In this document: positions 46,677 through 54,794 of the stretch, piece after piece
How the letters are laid out: each line of letters starts with the position of its first letter
How positions within the stretch are numbered: the stretch's first letter is position 1
NCBI RefSeq assembly: GCF_001307155.1
Contig: NZ_CP012830.1
Coordinates: 3,284,501-3,348,500 of the forward strand
Direction: 5' to 3'
Length of the DNA: 64,000 nt
From: Pseudomonas fluorescens
GTDB lineage: Bacteria; Pseudomonadota; Gammaproteobacteria; Pseudomonadales; Pseudomonadaceae
Position numbers and translations under genes: made by a program
Notes under the pieces: generated by a model
What the model was told of the DNA's origin: nothing
Seen by the model: the letters and a program-made list of their open reading frames with translations, nothing else
Database searches by the model: none

Positions 46677-47480
46677 ATGTTCAAGCGAAATTCATGGTTG
46701 AGCCGCTGCATCACGCCCAAGACCGGCTTGCCGGTCAAGGTGATCTGGAGCGCCAGCGGCCTGGCCTGGGTGCTGCTGGTCGGCCTCTGGGCCGGGTTGT
46801 CGTACGGCGGCGTGGTGCCGGGCATGTTCCTGCCGACACCCGGCGCGGTACTCGATGCCGCCGTGCGCCTGGCGCGCGACGGCACACTTGGGGTCCACGT
46901 TTGGGCAAGCCTGGAAGTGGTGATGGTCGGCTTCATCGTCTCGTCGCTGGTGGCGGTGCCGTTGGGGTTGCTGATGGGCAGTTTCCGCATCGTCCAGGCG
47001 TTCCTCGAACCGATGGTCAACTTCATCCGCTACCTGCCGGTGACCTCGTTTGTGCCGCTGTTCATCCTGTGGATCGGTATCGGTCTGGAGCAGCGGGTCT
47101 CGGTGATCATTTTCGGCGTGTTCTTCCAGCAACTGGTGATGATCGCCGATGTCTCCAAAGGCATCTCCAAGGACCTGATCAACGCCTCGTACACCCTCGG
47201 TTCCAATCGCCGCGATGCGGTGCTGCATGTGATCGCTCCGGCCTCGTTGCCGGGTGTGCTCGACACCTTGCGCGTCACCATGGGCTGGGCCTGGACGTAC
47301 CTGGTGGTCGCCGAACTGGTGGCCGCTTCCAGTGGTCTCGGCTACCTGAGCCTCAAAGCCATGCGCGGCTTTCAGGTGGATGTGATCTTTCTGGCGATCG
47401 CGATCATCGGCCTGTTGGGCCTGATCACCGATCAACTGTTCCGTTTTCTTCGACTGAGGATCGCCGCATGGGCTCAGTAA
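46677..47480 (+). CDS. NitT/TauT-type ABC transporter permease
   Basis: A 267-residue inner-membrane subunit with six hydrophobic segments. The EAA-type loop reads GSNRRDAVLHVIAPASLPGVLDTLR. AGGAGG lies 6 bp before the ATG; an in-frame GTG two codons earlier is less well spaced. It ends overlapping the ATPase gene by 13 bp. Confidence 0.92.
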   Translation: MFKRNSWLSRCITPKTGLPVKVIWSASGLAWVLLVGLWAGLSYGGVVPGMFLPTPGAVLDAAVRLARDGTLGVHVWASLEVVMVGFIVSSLVAVPLGLLMGSFRIVQAFLEPMVNFIRYLPVTSFVPLFILWIGIGLEQRVSVIIFGVFFQQLVMIADVSKGISKDLINASYTLGSNRRDAVLHVIAPASLPGVLDTLRVTMGWAWTYLVVAELVAASSGLGYLSLKAMRGFQVDVIFLAIAIIGLLGLITDQLFRFLRLRIAAWAQ

Positions 47481-48304
47481 CCGCCGCCAATCATCGTTTC
47501 ACCACACCCACTGCAGCGCTGGTGCACGCCGCGCCACGGCTGCAAGTGGACAAGGTCAGCTTGCGCTACCAGAAGCCTGACGGCGGGATGTTTACGGCGC
47601 TGGAAAAGGTTTCGTTCGAAGTGCCGGACCAGCAGTTCGCGGTGCTGGTCGGGCCCTCGGGCTGCGGCAAATCCAGCCTGCTGTACCTGACGGCAGGCCT
47701 GGCCGAACCCACCGAAGGCGAGATCTACGTCGGTGGCCAGCACGTCGAAGGCCCCGGCGCGGATCGCGGCATGGTCTTCCAGAGCTACACGCTGTTCCCC
47801 TGGCTGACCGTGCGGCAAAACGTCGAGTTTGGCCTCAAGCGTCGCGGCATGCCGGCGGCCCAGCGCAAGGAAATTGTCGACTACTACGTCAACGAAGTCG
47901 GCCTCACCGGCTTCGCCGACAACTACGCCAAGCAACTCTCCGGCGGCATGATGCAGCGTGTGGCCATCGCCCGGGCTTTGGCCAACGACCCGCAAATCCT
48001 GCTGATGGACGAACCCTTCGGCGCTCTCGACAGCCAGACCCGTCTGCAAATGCAGCAACTGCTGCTACGGGTCTGGGGCAACAGCAAGAAGACCGTGCTG
48101 TTCGTCACCCACGACATCGACGAAGCGATTCTGCTCGGCGACCGGGTCTATGTGATGGGCGCGAGACCTGGGCGGATCAAACAGATTCTCGACGTGCCGA
48201 TCGAGCGTCCACGCACGCTGGACATGGTCATGGAGCGCTCGTTCATCGAGATGAAGCGAGAGATCTTCGGCTTGCTGCATGACGAGTTGGAGGAGGCGCA
48301 TTAA
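47468..48304 (+). CDS. NitT/TauT-type ABC transporter ATP-binding protein
   Basis: A 278-residue ATPase. Walker A is GPSGCGKSS, the signature LSGGMMQRVAIARAL, Walker B LLMDEPFGALD and the switch is THDIDEA. The start inside the permease gene is chosen; long upstream frames are shadows. The last 20 codons (IEMKREIFGLLHDELEEAH) are repeated twice downstream with a REP pair, showing a recent tandem duplication of the 3' end. Confidence 0.93.
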   Translation: MGSVTAANHRFTTPTAALVHAAPRLQVDKVSLRYQKPDGGMFTALEKVSFEVPDQQFAVLVGPSGCGKSSLLYLTAGLAEPTEGEIYVGGQHVEGPGADRGMVFQSYTLFPWLTVRQNVEFGLKRRGMPAAQRKEIVDYYVNEVGLTGFADNYAKQLSGGMMQRVAIARALANDPQILLMDEPFGALDSQTRLQMQQLLLRVWGNSKKTVLFVTHDIDEAILLGDRVYVMGARPGRIKQILDVPIERPRTLDMVMERSFIEMKREIFGLLHDELEEAH

Positions 48305-48330
48305 TCGCAGTGCTGCATCAGACACAAAAC

Positions 48331-48454
48331 CCGTGGCGAGGGAGCTTGCTCCCGCTCGCCTGTGAAGCAGGCGCAAAACCTGCTGACGGGGTTTGCCTGG
48401 CAACACGTTTGGGGGGCGCTCTGCGCCCCAGCGGGAGCAAGCTCCCTCGCCACA
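48331..48454. repeat. REP pair, first unit of the duplication
   Basis: CCGTGGCGAGGGAGCTTGC and its complement; the middle is AAAACCTGCTGACGGGGTTT. Confidence 0.88.
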
Positions 48455-48481
48455 AATCGCCACGCATTCCGCCATCAAGCT

Positions 48482-48542
48482 CATCGAGATGAAGCGCGAG
48501 ATCTTCGGCTTGCTGCATGACGAGTTGGAGGAGGCGCATTAA
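48482..48542 (+). pseudogene. second copy of the ABC ATPase C-terminus
   Basis: It encodes IEMKREIFGLLHDELEEAH and a stop codon, with no start codon or ribosome site. It is a duplicated gene tail, not a functional gene. Confidence 0.85.
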
Positions 48543-48568
48543 TCGCAGTGTCGCGTCAGACACAAAAC

Positions 48569-48693
48569 CCGTGGCGAGGGAGCTTGCTCCCGCTCGCCTG
48601 CGAAGCAGGCGCAAAACCTGCTGACGGGGTTTGCCTGGCAACACGTTTTGGGGGGCGCTCTGCGCCCCAGCGGGAGCAAGCTCCCTCGCCACA
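48569..48693. repeat. REP pair, second unit of the duplication
   Basis: Nearly identical to the first pair. It has one extra G in the loop (TTTTGGGGGG against TTTGGGGGG). Confidence 0.88.
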
Positions 48694-48720
48694 AATCGCC
48701 ACGCATTCCGCCATCAAGCT

Positions 48721-48781
48721 CATCGAGATGAAGCGCGAAATCTTTGGCTTGCTGCATGACGAGTTGGAGGAGGCGTGTTGA
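48721..48781 (+). pseudogene. third copy of the ABC ATPase C-terminus
   Basis: It encodes IEMKREIFGLLHDELEEAC and then TGA. Third-position changes (GAAATCTTTGGC) and a changed last codon suggest this is the oldest copy, possibly the original end of the ancestral gene. Confidence 0.8.
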
Positions 48782-48788
48782 CAAGGAC

Positions 48789-50108
48789 TCAGGCGTCCGT
48801 TGTCTCCGGGAGCGGCTCCGGTGCCTGAACTGAGAAGTTCAGGGTAACTGTGAAGCGGTTCTTTTCGGGCGCGACCTCGATGTGCCAGCCCAGTTTTGCG
48901 CAGAGCTGGTGCATCAGTTCGAGCCCGAGGCCGTAACCGAAATCGGTAGATTCCTGATGCAGCGGGGTGTCGCGTATCCGGTTGACGATGCGCAGTTGCA
49001 GCTGTTCGAAGGTGATTTCGACGCTGCCATTGTCGGCATATTGCAAGGCGTTGCGCAGGAAGTTACCCACCACGATGCGGCACGCGGTCAGGGGCAGACG
49101 GCAAGGCTCGTCGCTGATGCGCAGGATCAATTCGATATCGCGTTTGCCGATCAGGTAGCGATGTTCCTTGATCAGTTCATTGAGCAACTGGCGCATGTCG
49201 AGCGGTTCTTCGCGAAGCGCTTCCGGGCTCTCGCGGCTCATCCACAACAACGTCTCGGCAATCCGCTGCATGTTCAGCACCGAGCGCTCGATCCGCTGCA
49301 AGGGCGGGGGCAGTTCGCCGCCGGACTGCACGGCGAGCAATTCGACATTGGCCTTGAGCACCGCCAGCGGTGTACGCAGTTCATGGCTGGTGTAGCGCAG
49401 CAGACGCTCTTCACGCAGGCTCGCGGCTTTAACCTGTTGCACACTGTGGGCCAGCGAATCGGCCAGCACATTGAACTCGCGAAAGATGAAATGCGGCCGG
49501 CCATTCGGCGCCGCGCCGACGCATTCCAGGCGGGTCGACCACTGCGTCAGCCGGCCGAGTGGCCGGACCACCCACCACACCAGCAGGGCGATGATGATCA
49601 GCGCGGGAATAAACACTGCCAGACCGATCATGCTGATCATCGCCAACTCGTGTTCCAGGTAGGCATCGGACAACGGCGTCTCAACCACGCCACCTGCTTC
49701 ATGGTCGTGGTCGGTGCCGTACATATACAGCGTTTTACCGTCGTACAACGGGTGGATCAGGATGGCCGTACCGTCATCCTCGTCGTCGGATTCCATGTCA
49801 CTGAAGAACTGCACGGCGCCGAAGACCAATGTCGGCGTGGTGTCGAGCAGGTCGCGGATGTTCTTCGGCAAGGCCTCCTTGCCGATAGCACTCTTGACGA
49901 AGTAGTTATCGGGTGGCGGGGTCGTCGGGTCCTGCTGGTAATGCCGGGCGAAGTATTGCGCTTCCTCTTCCATCATCGCGCTGGCGGTAAACAGGAACCC
50001 GCGCATGGTGTACACCGGCAGCAGCTGATTATAGATGATCAGCACCACGGCAATAATCAACAGCAGACTGCCACTGATCACCCACTTCAGGCTCAGGCCT
50101 TTGCGCAT
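48789..50108 (-). CDS. two-component sensor histidine kinase
   Basis: A 439-residue inner-membrane kinase. TM1 is at residues 9-27, a periplasmic sensor at 28-155, TM2 at about 157-180, then a HAMP-like linker, the phosphoacceptor His242 (SHELRTPLAV), the N box GNFLRNALQYA and the G box YGLGLELM. The periplasmic part has an acidic cluster MESDDEDDG (residues 105-113) and HDH further on. The start at 50108 overlaps the regulator gene by 16 bp, and the longer frame was rejected. The signal is unknown; a cation is possible because of the acidic patch. Confidence 0.9.
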   Translation of the reverse strand: MRKGLSLKWVISGSLLLIIAVVLIIYNQLLPVYTMRGFLFTASAMMEEEAQYFARHYQQDPTTPPPDNYFVKSAIGKEALPKNIRDLLDTTPTLVFGAVQFFSDMESDDEDDGTAILIHPLYDGKTLYMYGTDHDHEAGGVVETPLSDAYLEHELAMISMIGLAVFIPALIIIALLVWWVVRPLGRLTQWSTRLECVGAAPNGRPHFIFREFNVLADSLAHSVQQVKAASLREERLLRYTSHELRTPLAVLKANVELLAVQSGGELPPPLQRIERSVLNMQRIAETLLWMSRESPEALREEPLDMRQLLNELIKEHRYLIGKRDIELILRISDEPCRLPLTACRIVVGNFLRNALQYADNGSVEITFEQLQLRIVNRIRDTPLHQESTDFGYGLGLELMHQLCAKLGWHIEVAPEKNRFTVTLNFSVQAPEPLPETTDA

Positions 50109-50776
50109 GTCGCCCCCAACTGAACGCCGATACCGGGCAACGTCTGGATCAACGCCACATCGAAGTCTTTGTCGACCGCCTTGCGCAGACGGTGCATGTG
50201 CACCTTGAGCGTGTTGCTGTCCGGCAGTTCGTCGCCCCAGATCGCTGCTTCCAGGCGTTCGCGGTTGACCGGCACGGGGCTGGCGCGCATCAGGCATTCG
50301 AGCAACGTCCAGCCGGTCGGTGACAGGTGCAGTTCCTGCCCGTTGCGACTGACCTTGCGCGTTGAAAGGTCCATGATCAGGTCTGCAACTTGCAGCCGGC
50401 TGGCCTGGCCACTGCGGCGCAGGCTCAGGGCGCGGATCCGCGCAACCAGTTCCGGCAGTTCGAACGGCTTGACCAGATAGTCGTCGGCCCCGACCGAGAA
50501 ACTGGCGAGTTTGTCGGCCAAGGCATCCAGCGAGGTGAGCATCAGGATCGGCGTCTGATTACCGTGCTCGCGCAGCTTTTTACACAGCTGCTGACCGTCC
50601 AGGCGCGGCAGCATGATGTCCAGCAAGATCACGTCATAGTGCTGAGCAAGTGCCAGGTTCAAACCCATTTGCCCATCACTGGCGTGGTCGCAGACGATCC
50701 CGGTGATTTCCAGGTATTCGATGACAGTGTTCGCCAGGTCGATGTTGTCTTCGACCAACAACAGATGAATATGCAC
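50093..50776 (-). CDS. OmpR family response regulator
   Basis: A 227-residue regulator. The receiver has VEDN, the phospho-acceptor Asp in VILLDIMLPR and the Lys in DDYLVKPF, and a winged-helix DNA-binding domain fills the C-terminal half (LSPTGWTLLECLMR, NTLKVHMHRLRKAVD). The start is GTG; 50776 (MHIHLLLVEDN) is preferred because family members begin there, with another GTG at 50788. It is the first gene of the pair with the kinase. Confidence 0.92.
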   Translation of the reverse strand: MHIHLLLVEDNIDLANTVIEYLEITGIVCDHASDGQMGLNLALAQHYDVILLDIMLPRLDGQQLCKKLREHGNQTPILMLTSLDALADKLASFSVGADDYLVKPFELPELVARIRALSLRRSGQASRLQVADLIMDLSTRKVSRNGQELHLSPTGWTLLECLMRASPVPVNRERLEAAIWGDELPDSNTLKVHMHRLRKAVDKDFDVALIQTLPGIGVQLGATCAKA

Positions 50777-50905
50777 GCACAGACCCACGGTTTTTTACTG
50801 GTGGGGCAGAGGATAGCGGAGTTGCGATTCTTCGCGACAATGTTCACCTGACGTTAACCCGCTGGTCCCTATTGTGGCGGCGTGTTTCAACAACAGGACC
50901 TCGAC

Positions 50906-51166
50906 ATGCAACCCGCAGGCTCGGAAAAGGAAAGCGACCACTACACCGCACAGTTTGTTTTGTGCTTGCTGCTGGTGCTGAGCATCGCTATTGGTATGGC
51001 CATCTACATCTCCCAACTGAATGCCTGGATCGATAAGAGAAGAGCCTATTCAACCCCCCACTCGTTTGAGTGCGGCAGAGGGCAGGGCGTCTTCATCATC
51101 GACCCCAACGGCAAACGCCGTGATTGCTACTTTGTTGAAGAGACTGAGGACGCTGAAGATCAATAG
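50906..51166 (+). CDS. single-pass membrane protein, hypothetical
   Basis: An 86-residue protein. One strong transmembrane segment (residues about 17-38, FVLCLLLVLSIAIGMAIYIS) is followed by a small soluble domain with two cysteines (FECGRGQ, RDCYFVEE). An AGGA site lies upstream of the ATG; a GTG at 50882 is an alternative start. It is divergent from the two-component genes and may be a small regulated or accessory protein of that system (inference only). Confidence 0.65.
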   Translation: MQPAGSEKESDHYTAQFVLCLLLVLSIAIGMAIYISQLNAWIDKRRAYSTPHSFECGRGQGVFIIDPNGKRRDCYFVEETEDAEDQ

Positions 51167-51327
51167 CGCCAAATGCCGGTGGCATCAGCCCGCGAAATTC
51201 AATCGCAAGAAACGTAGTTCTTGCGTTTGAACCCACAATTACTCTGAATACGTCCTCTGACACAGATGAACGATCGCCTTCAGCGTCCAGCGACGTCTGA
51301 AGCTACTGTCGGATCAAGGAGTCAACC

Positions 51328-51828
51328 ATGTCGTACGTATTCAAACTGATGAAATCCCCCGTCGGCACCCTCACCCTGGTCGCCAAAGGCAGCAAGCTCT
51401 GCGCGATCCTCTGGGAGAACGACAAACCCGACCGCGTTCGCCTTGGCCCGTTGCACGAAGATATCCACAGCCCGGTGTTGCTGGAAGCTGAGCACCAGCT
51501 CAATCAGTACTTTGCGAGTGAGCGGGATTGCTTTGAGCTGGAGCTTGATTTTGCTGGCACCGATTTTCAGCAGAAGGTTTGGCAGGCGTTGCTGACGATA
51601 CCGTTTGGGGAGACGCGCAGTTATAGCCAGATTGCTCGGCAGATTGGTAACCCGAAAGCGGTTCGGGCGGTGGGGGCGGCGAATGGGAAAAATCCGATTT
51701 CGATTGTTGCGCCGTGCCATCGGGTGATTGGGGCTTCGGGGAGTTTGACCGGGTTTGCGGGTGGGTTGGGGGTGAAGCAGTTTTTGTTGGGGTTGGAGGG
51801 GAAGGAGACGTTGCAACTGGATTTTTGA
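51328..51828 (+). CDS. ogt: methylated-DNA-protein-cysteine S-methyltransferase
   Basis: A suicide enzyme that removes O6-alkyl groups from guanine. The 166 residues carry the DNA-binding helix ARQIGNPKAVRAVGAANGKN and the active site APCHRVIGASG with acceptor Cys130. The length fits Ogt rather than Ada. An AGGAG site precedes the ATG by 6-7 bp. The 3' third uses unusually G/T-rich codons (TTGGGG runs) compared with its 5' half. Confidence 0.95.
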   Translation: MSYVFKLMKSPVGTLTLVAKGSKLCAILWENDKPDRVRLGPLHEDIHSPVLLEAEHQLNQYFASERDCFELELDFAGTDFQQKVWQALLTIPFGETRSYSQIARQIGNPKAVRAVGAANGKNPISIVAPCHRVIGASGSLTGFAGGLGVKQFLLGLEGKETLQLDF

Positions 51829-51842
51829 TGTAGGGAGATGTT

Positions 51843-52112
51843 GTGGGCACCATGGCCGGTAATCTCGAGGCGAATTGGCTCCGCGCAGGGCTTCGTGAAA
51901 CGTTAAAGACCTTTCCTGGTTTGATCGAGTACCGCGCCTACTGCCCGATGAGCGACGACCGAATCTTCGCGGACTTAGCAATGTGGGACAGTCTTGAGAA
52001 CGCACAAAAAGTGGCAAAGGCGTTCAATGATGGAGATCCGAGATTCTCTGAGTATATGTACGCTATTGAAAACCTGACGCTCATGAGTCACCTCGTTCCA
52101 GAGATGAGTTGA
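51843..52112 (+). CDS. antibiotic biosynthesis monooxygenase-like (ABM) protein, possibly 5'-truncated
   Basis: An 89-residue frame with the second half of an ABM/dimeric ferredoxin-like domain: FPGLIEYRAYCPMSDDRIFADLAMWDS and AFNDGDPRFSEYM. The usual first beta-strand of the domain is missing and the N-terminus (MGTMAGNLEANW) looks unrelated, so the gene may have lost its start. GGGAG precedes the GTG at 51843, and an ATG at 51852 is an alternative. It borders the decayed insertion region. Confidence 0.6.
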   Translation: MGTMAGNLEANWLRAGLRETLKTFPGLIEYRAYCPMSDDRIFADLAMWDSLENAQKVAKAFNDGDPRFSEYMYAIENLTLMSHLVPEMS

Positions 52113-52309
52113 CCCCGACGGACTGCCAGAGCAGGCAAGAAAGACCGATGCCTTTGCTGTCAGGCATCGGTGTCGTCACTTCCAGTGTAAGTGTCCTCAG
52201 ATCACCTATTGCTATGTTCCGGGCTGCAAACTGACGTTATCTGGTAAAACCGTTTCGAAAAAACGTATCGTCCGCCCTCACACCTTGCGTGACTAAATGG
52301 GCGACCACG

Positions 52310-52399
52310 TATGGGGCAGCAACTCGATAAACCCACCACACTGTCGTCCGCGTAACGCACAACGATCACATCGCCACGGGCATGCCGCTGCAGGGACAT
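52310..52399 (-). pseudogene. fragment of a group II intron reverse transcriptase/maturase
   Basis: The minus-strand peptide RHARGDVIVVRYADDSVVGL contains the YADD catalytic motif and its usual context in bacterial group II intron-encoded proteins. Similarity stops within about 30 codons on the left and ends abruptly at the IS3 relic on the right. It is a scar, not a gene. Confidence 0.72.
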
Positions 52400-52719
52400 C
52401 GAACTCTCGATTCAAGATGTTCGGGATATCCAACCGTTCAACCGTCGCTCGTTTATAGGCATGAGAACCTGGCTATTTGCTGACGAGGTCGGGCTCACGC
52501 ATCAAGCTGCGCACTTTGAACCGACCGATTTGCTCACCATCGTCACGCATCAACGAGAGAAGGCTACGGCTGCCGGCAGCACTACGACTTTGTGAAAACA
52601 ACTCGCTCACCCGGCTGCGCAACAGAAGCCGTTCGACATCAGGCGTTTGGCGCTTGAGGCGATGGGTGTAGTAACTTTACCGGTTGATTTCAAACACTTT
52701 GCACAGCCAATCAACAGGC

Positions 52720-53049
<330 letters not shown>

Positions 53050-53233
53050 CTGACACCTCGATCTGGTGAGCATTCTCACCTAAATGGGTGTCCGTTTTCA
53101 TTAGACCACTACAGTGTGCACTCAAATTGTGCGCACCATTTTTAGCCATTCTTAAGCGGACACCCATACGACAAGAGCGTCGCAGCTATTCCAAGTCCTT
53201 TAAAGCTCAGGTTTCAACCGATCAGGTTCACCG

Positions 53234-53599
53234 TTAAGGACAGCGATAAACATTTCCTGAAAGGGTGACGTTGGTTTGCTCCAATCGGTTGTCCGAACCG
53301 GTTTGGCCCGCTCGTTGAGTTAGCAGATAAACCCGATTGCCCCCCATTGCTGCTGCTTTGTTTTTCAGGTCATTACGGGCTCCGGTCTCCAGGTTGGCGT
53401 TCCCAGTAATACTGCCCAGCAGAAAGTCGCCCTGACTACCTGTAACGTCTCCCAGGAACTGGCATTCGGAGCCAGGCTCGTTATGAGTTATGCGTACGGT
53501 GTTGGCGATGGGACCCACAGTAGATGTAGGTGCGCAACCTATCAGTCCAAGCAATACGGTGGACAAACTGATGCGAATAAGGGTACGGGGGATAAGCAT
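53234..53599 (-). CDS. DUF4156-like lipoprotein
   Basis: A 121-residue exported lipoprotein. The signal peptide MLIPRTLIRISLSTVLLGLIGC ends in a lipobox with Cys22. The body has the pattern CQFLGDVTGSQGD, LKNKAAAMGGNRVYL and a C-terminal Cys (GNVYRCP) typical of DUF4156. AAAGGAG precedes the ATG by 8 bp. The role is unknown. It stands alone in the accessory region. Confidence 0.83.
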   Translation of the reverse strand: MLIPRTLIRISLSTVLLGLIGCAPTSTVGPIANTVRITHNEPGSECQFLGDVTGSQGDFLLGSITGNANLETGARNDLKNKAAAMGGNRVYLLTQRAGQTGSDNRLEQTNVTLSGNVYRCP

Positions 53600-54002
53600 G
53601 TACACGACTCCTTTCTTACCAAAATGACATTGCCCTTTTGGATAATCTGCCAGGGCTTTAAGCCTGCGCAGTATCAAGATTTGGTGGAATAGGAACTGTA
53701 TTAATTAGTAATTTTTTCTTGCAAATCTGTAAACAAAAATTATACGTATCCGACGCCCATTCGCTCGCGGCAGGAATGGCAGTTACCTGCCCCCCGCGAA
53801 AAAATGCATGCCCCCCCGGGTTGCATAAGCCAATCAGCTTGTCGCAGACACGTTGTTTCAAGGGATGCGCCCGCGCAGCTGAGAAATATGGAAAAAGGGG
53901 ACTGGAAAAAGGGGACGGATTTATTTGCCATTGGTGGGGGGGCATTGGGCTAACCTTTGGCCAAAAAAATAAATCTGTCCCCTGTCCCCTATTTTTTGCG
54001 TA
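53600..54002. other. AT-richer intergenic stretch with an inverted repeat
   Basis: About 400 bp. It contains a low-GC block near 53700-53750 (TTAATTAGTAATTTTTTC) and the inverted repeat listed separately. Frames on both strands have no recognisable product. Confidence 0.5.
53893..53990. repeat. inverted repeat, GGGGACAGATTTATTT type
   Basis: AAAGGGGACGGATTTATTTG (from about 53908) pairs imperfectly with CAAAAAAATAAATCTGTCCCC (53962-53982), and an extra AAAAGGGGAC copy starts at 53894. Similar GGGGACAGATTTATTT sequences are familiar beside Y1/REP-associated transposase genes in gammaproteobacteria; no such gene is present here. Confidence 0.65.
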
Positions 54003-54479
54003 TTACGGGCTAACGGCATTACTGTTGGCGCGGACATAGTAATTATCAAACTCGCCGCTCTCGACAAATACGAAGCCATGTCGAGTGTAGAAACGATTTG
54101 AAGCGCTTTCCTTGAGTGCGCCAACCTTAATAGGACGCCCGATTTCATCAGCCTCTCTGAAAATCCGAGTGAGAACTTCAGAACCTATCCCTAATCCTTG
54201 AACACGAGGTATGACATACAAGTGGTCAAGTAGAAGCTCGCTCAGATGGTTTTTTATGACGACAAAACCGACCAGATCACCTGATACCACTATGCGGCGT
54301 GTGCTGTTAACGTCGAACCCACTAAGAAATCGTTCACGCGCACGATTAGGATCAAATCGCCCGAGCCGCTCAAGGCTTTCGCGCATAGCCTCAATCCGAA
54401 TGGCTACCAGATCCTCCAAGTCACTATTTGACGCTGGGCATAAAACGACAGCGGATTTTTGATCAGAGGAAGCTGGCAT
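54003..54479 (-). CDS. GNAT family N-acetyltransferase
   Basis: A 158-residue acetyl-CoA-dependent transferase. The acetyl-CoA loop motif is VIPRVQGLGIGSEVLTRIF, and the C-terminus SASNRFYTRHGFVFVESGEFDNYY carries the usual motif B. The acceptor is unknown. Codon use is less GC-biased than neighbouring core genes, which fits an acquired accessory gene. Confidence 0.85.
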   Translation of the reverse strand: MPASSDQKSAVVLCPASNSDLEDLVAIRIEAMRESLERLGRFDPNRARERFLSGFDVNSTRRIVVSGDLVGFVVIKNHLSELLLDHLYVIPRVQGLGIGSEVLTRIFREADEIGRPIKVGALKESASNRFYTRHGFVFVESGEFDNYYVRANSNAVSP

Positions 54480-54794
54480 AACGAGCGCTCTAAATATGGC
54501 CAGTGAGTGATTATGGAGAACAGAAGTCGCATAACCAAGGAATGAGGAGGGTTATGAATTTTCTCAGTCGTATCAAAACTCCAAATTTATAAACGGCAGC
54601 TTTGTGGTTCATGGAGGAATGTCCACTAGTGGCTGTTTTCTGCCGATCATGGTTACAAAGCGTGCTGGTCAAATCCGACGGAGTCGGTGGTCAGAACGAA
54701 TGAAAATGACAGGTCAGGTCGAACGCAAACGGGTGCTCAAGTGTCAGGAAACAATGGCGGGAGCGATGCAGCATGGTGTTCGCTGAACTGAGCC
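54480..54794. other. intergenic region, no supported gene
   Basis: About 315 bp between the GNAT and OprD genes. A 60-codon open frame here has no ribosome site or recognisable product. No repeat or terminator was found. Confidence 0.4.

Larger units (their letters stand above)
48244..48781 (+). repeat. tandem duplication of the ATPase gene tail plus REP pair
   Basis: The unit is 238-239 bp. Tail copies begin at 48244 (inside the gene), 48482 and 48721; REP pairs lie between them at 48331-48454 and 48569-48693. Copies one and two end GCGCATTAA; copy three ends GCGTGTTGA. The units are almost identical, with a few substitutions and one extra G in the second REP middle. Confidence 0.92.

Noticed and set aside
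46694-47467. N-terminal extension of the ABC ATPase frame
   Set aside because: It runs through the permease gene in another frame. The ATPase family start is at 47468.
51322-52017. 231-codon minus-strand frame antisense to ogt
   Set aside because: The ogt gene has its active-site PCHRV motif and a good ribosome site; the antisense frame is proline/arginine-rich without motifs.
53154-53168. GCGGACACCCATA resembling an IS3 inner-end sequence
   Set aside because: Only about a dozen matching bases just outside the relic's terminus, with no second transposase piece. Chance or an older scar cannot be separated.
53719-54039. 106-codon plus-strand frame over the AT-rich island
   Set aside because: It crosses the inverted repeat and the end of the GNAT gene. 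The peptide is rich in C, P and K and has no domain.
54604-54786. 60-codon open frame
   Set aside because: No ribosome site, no family resemblance and a biased composition. Left as intergenic.
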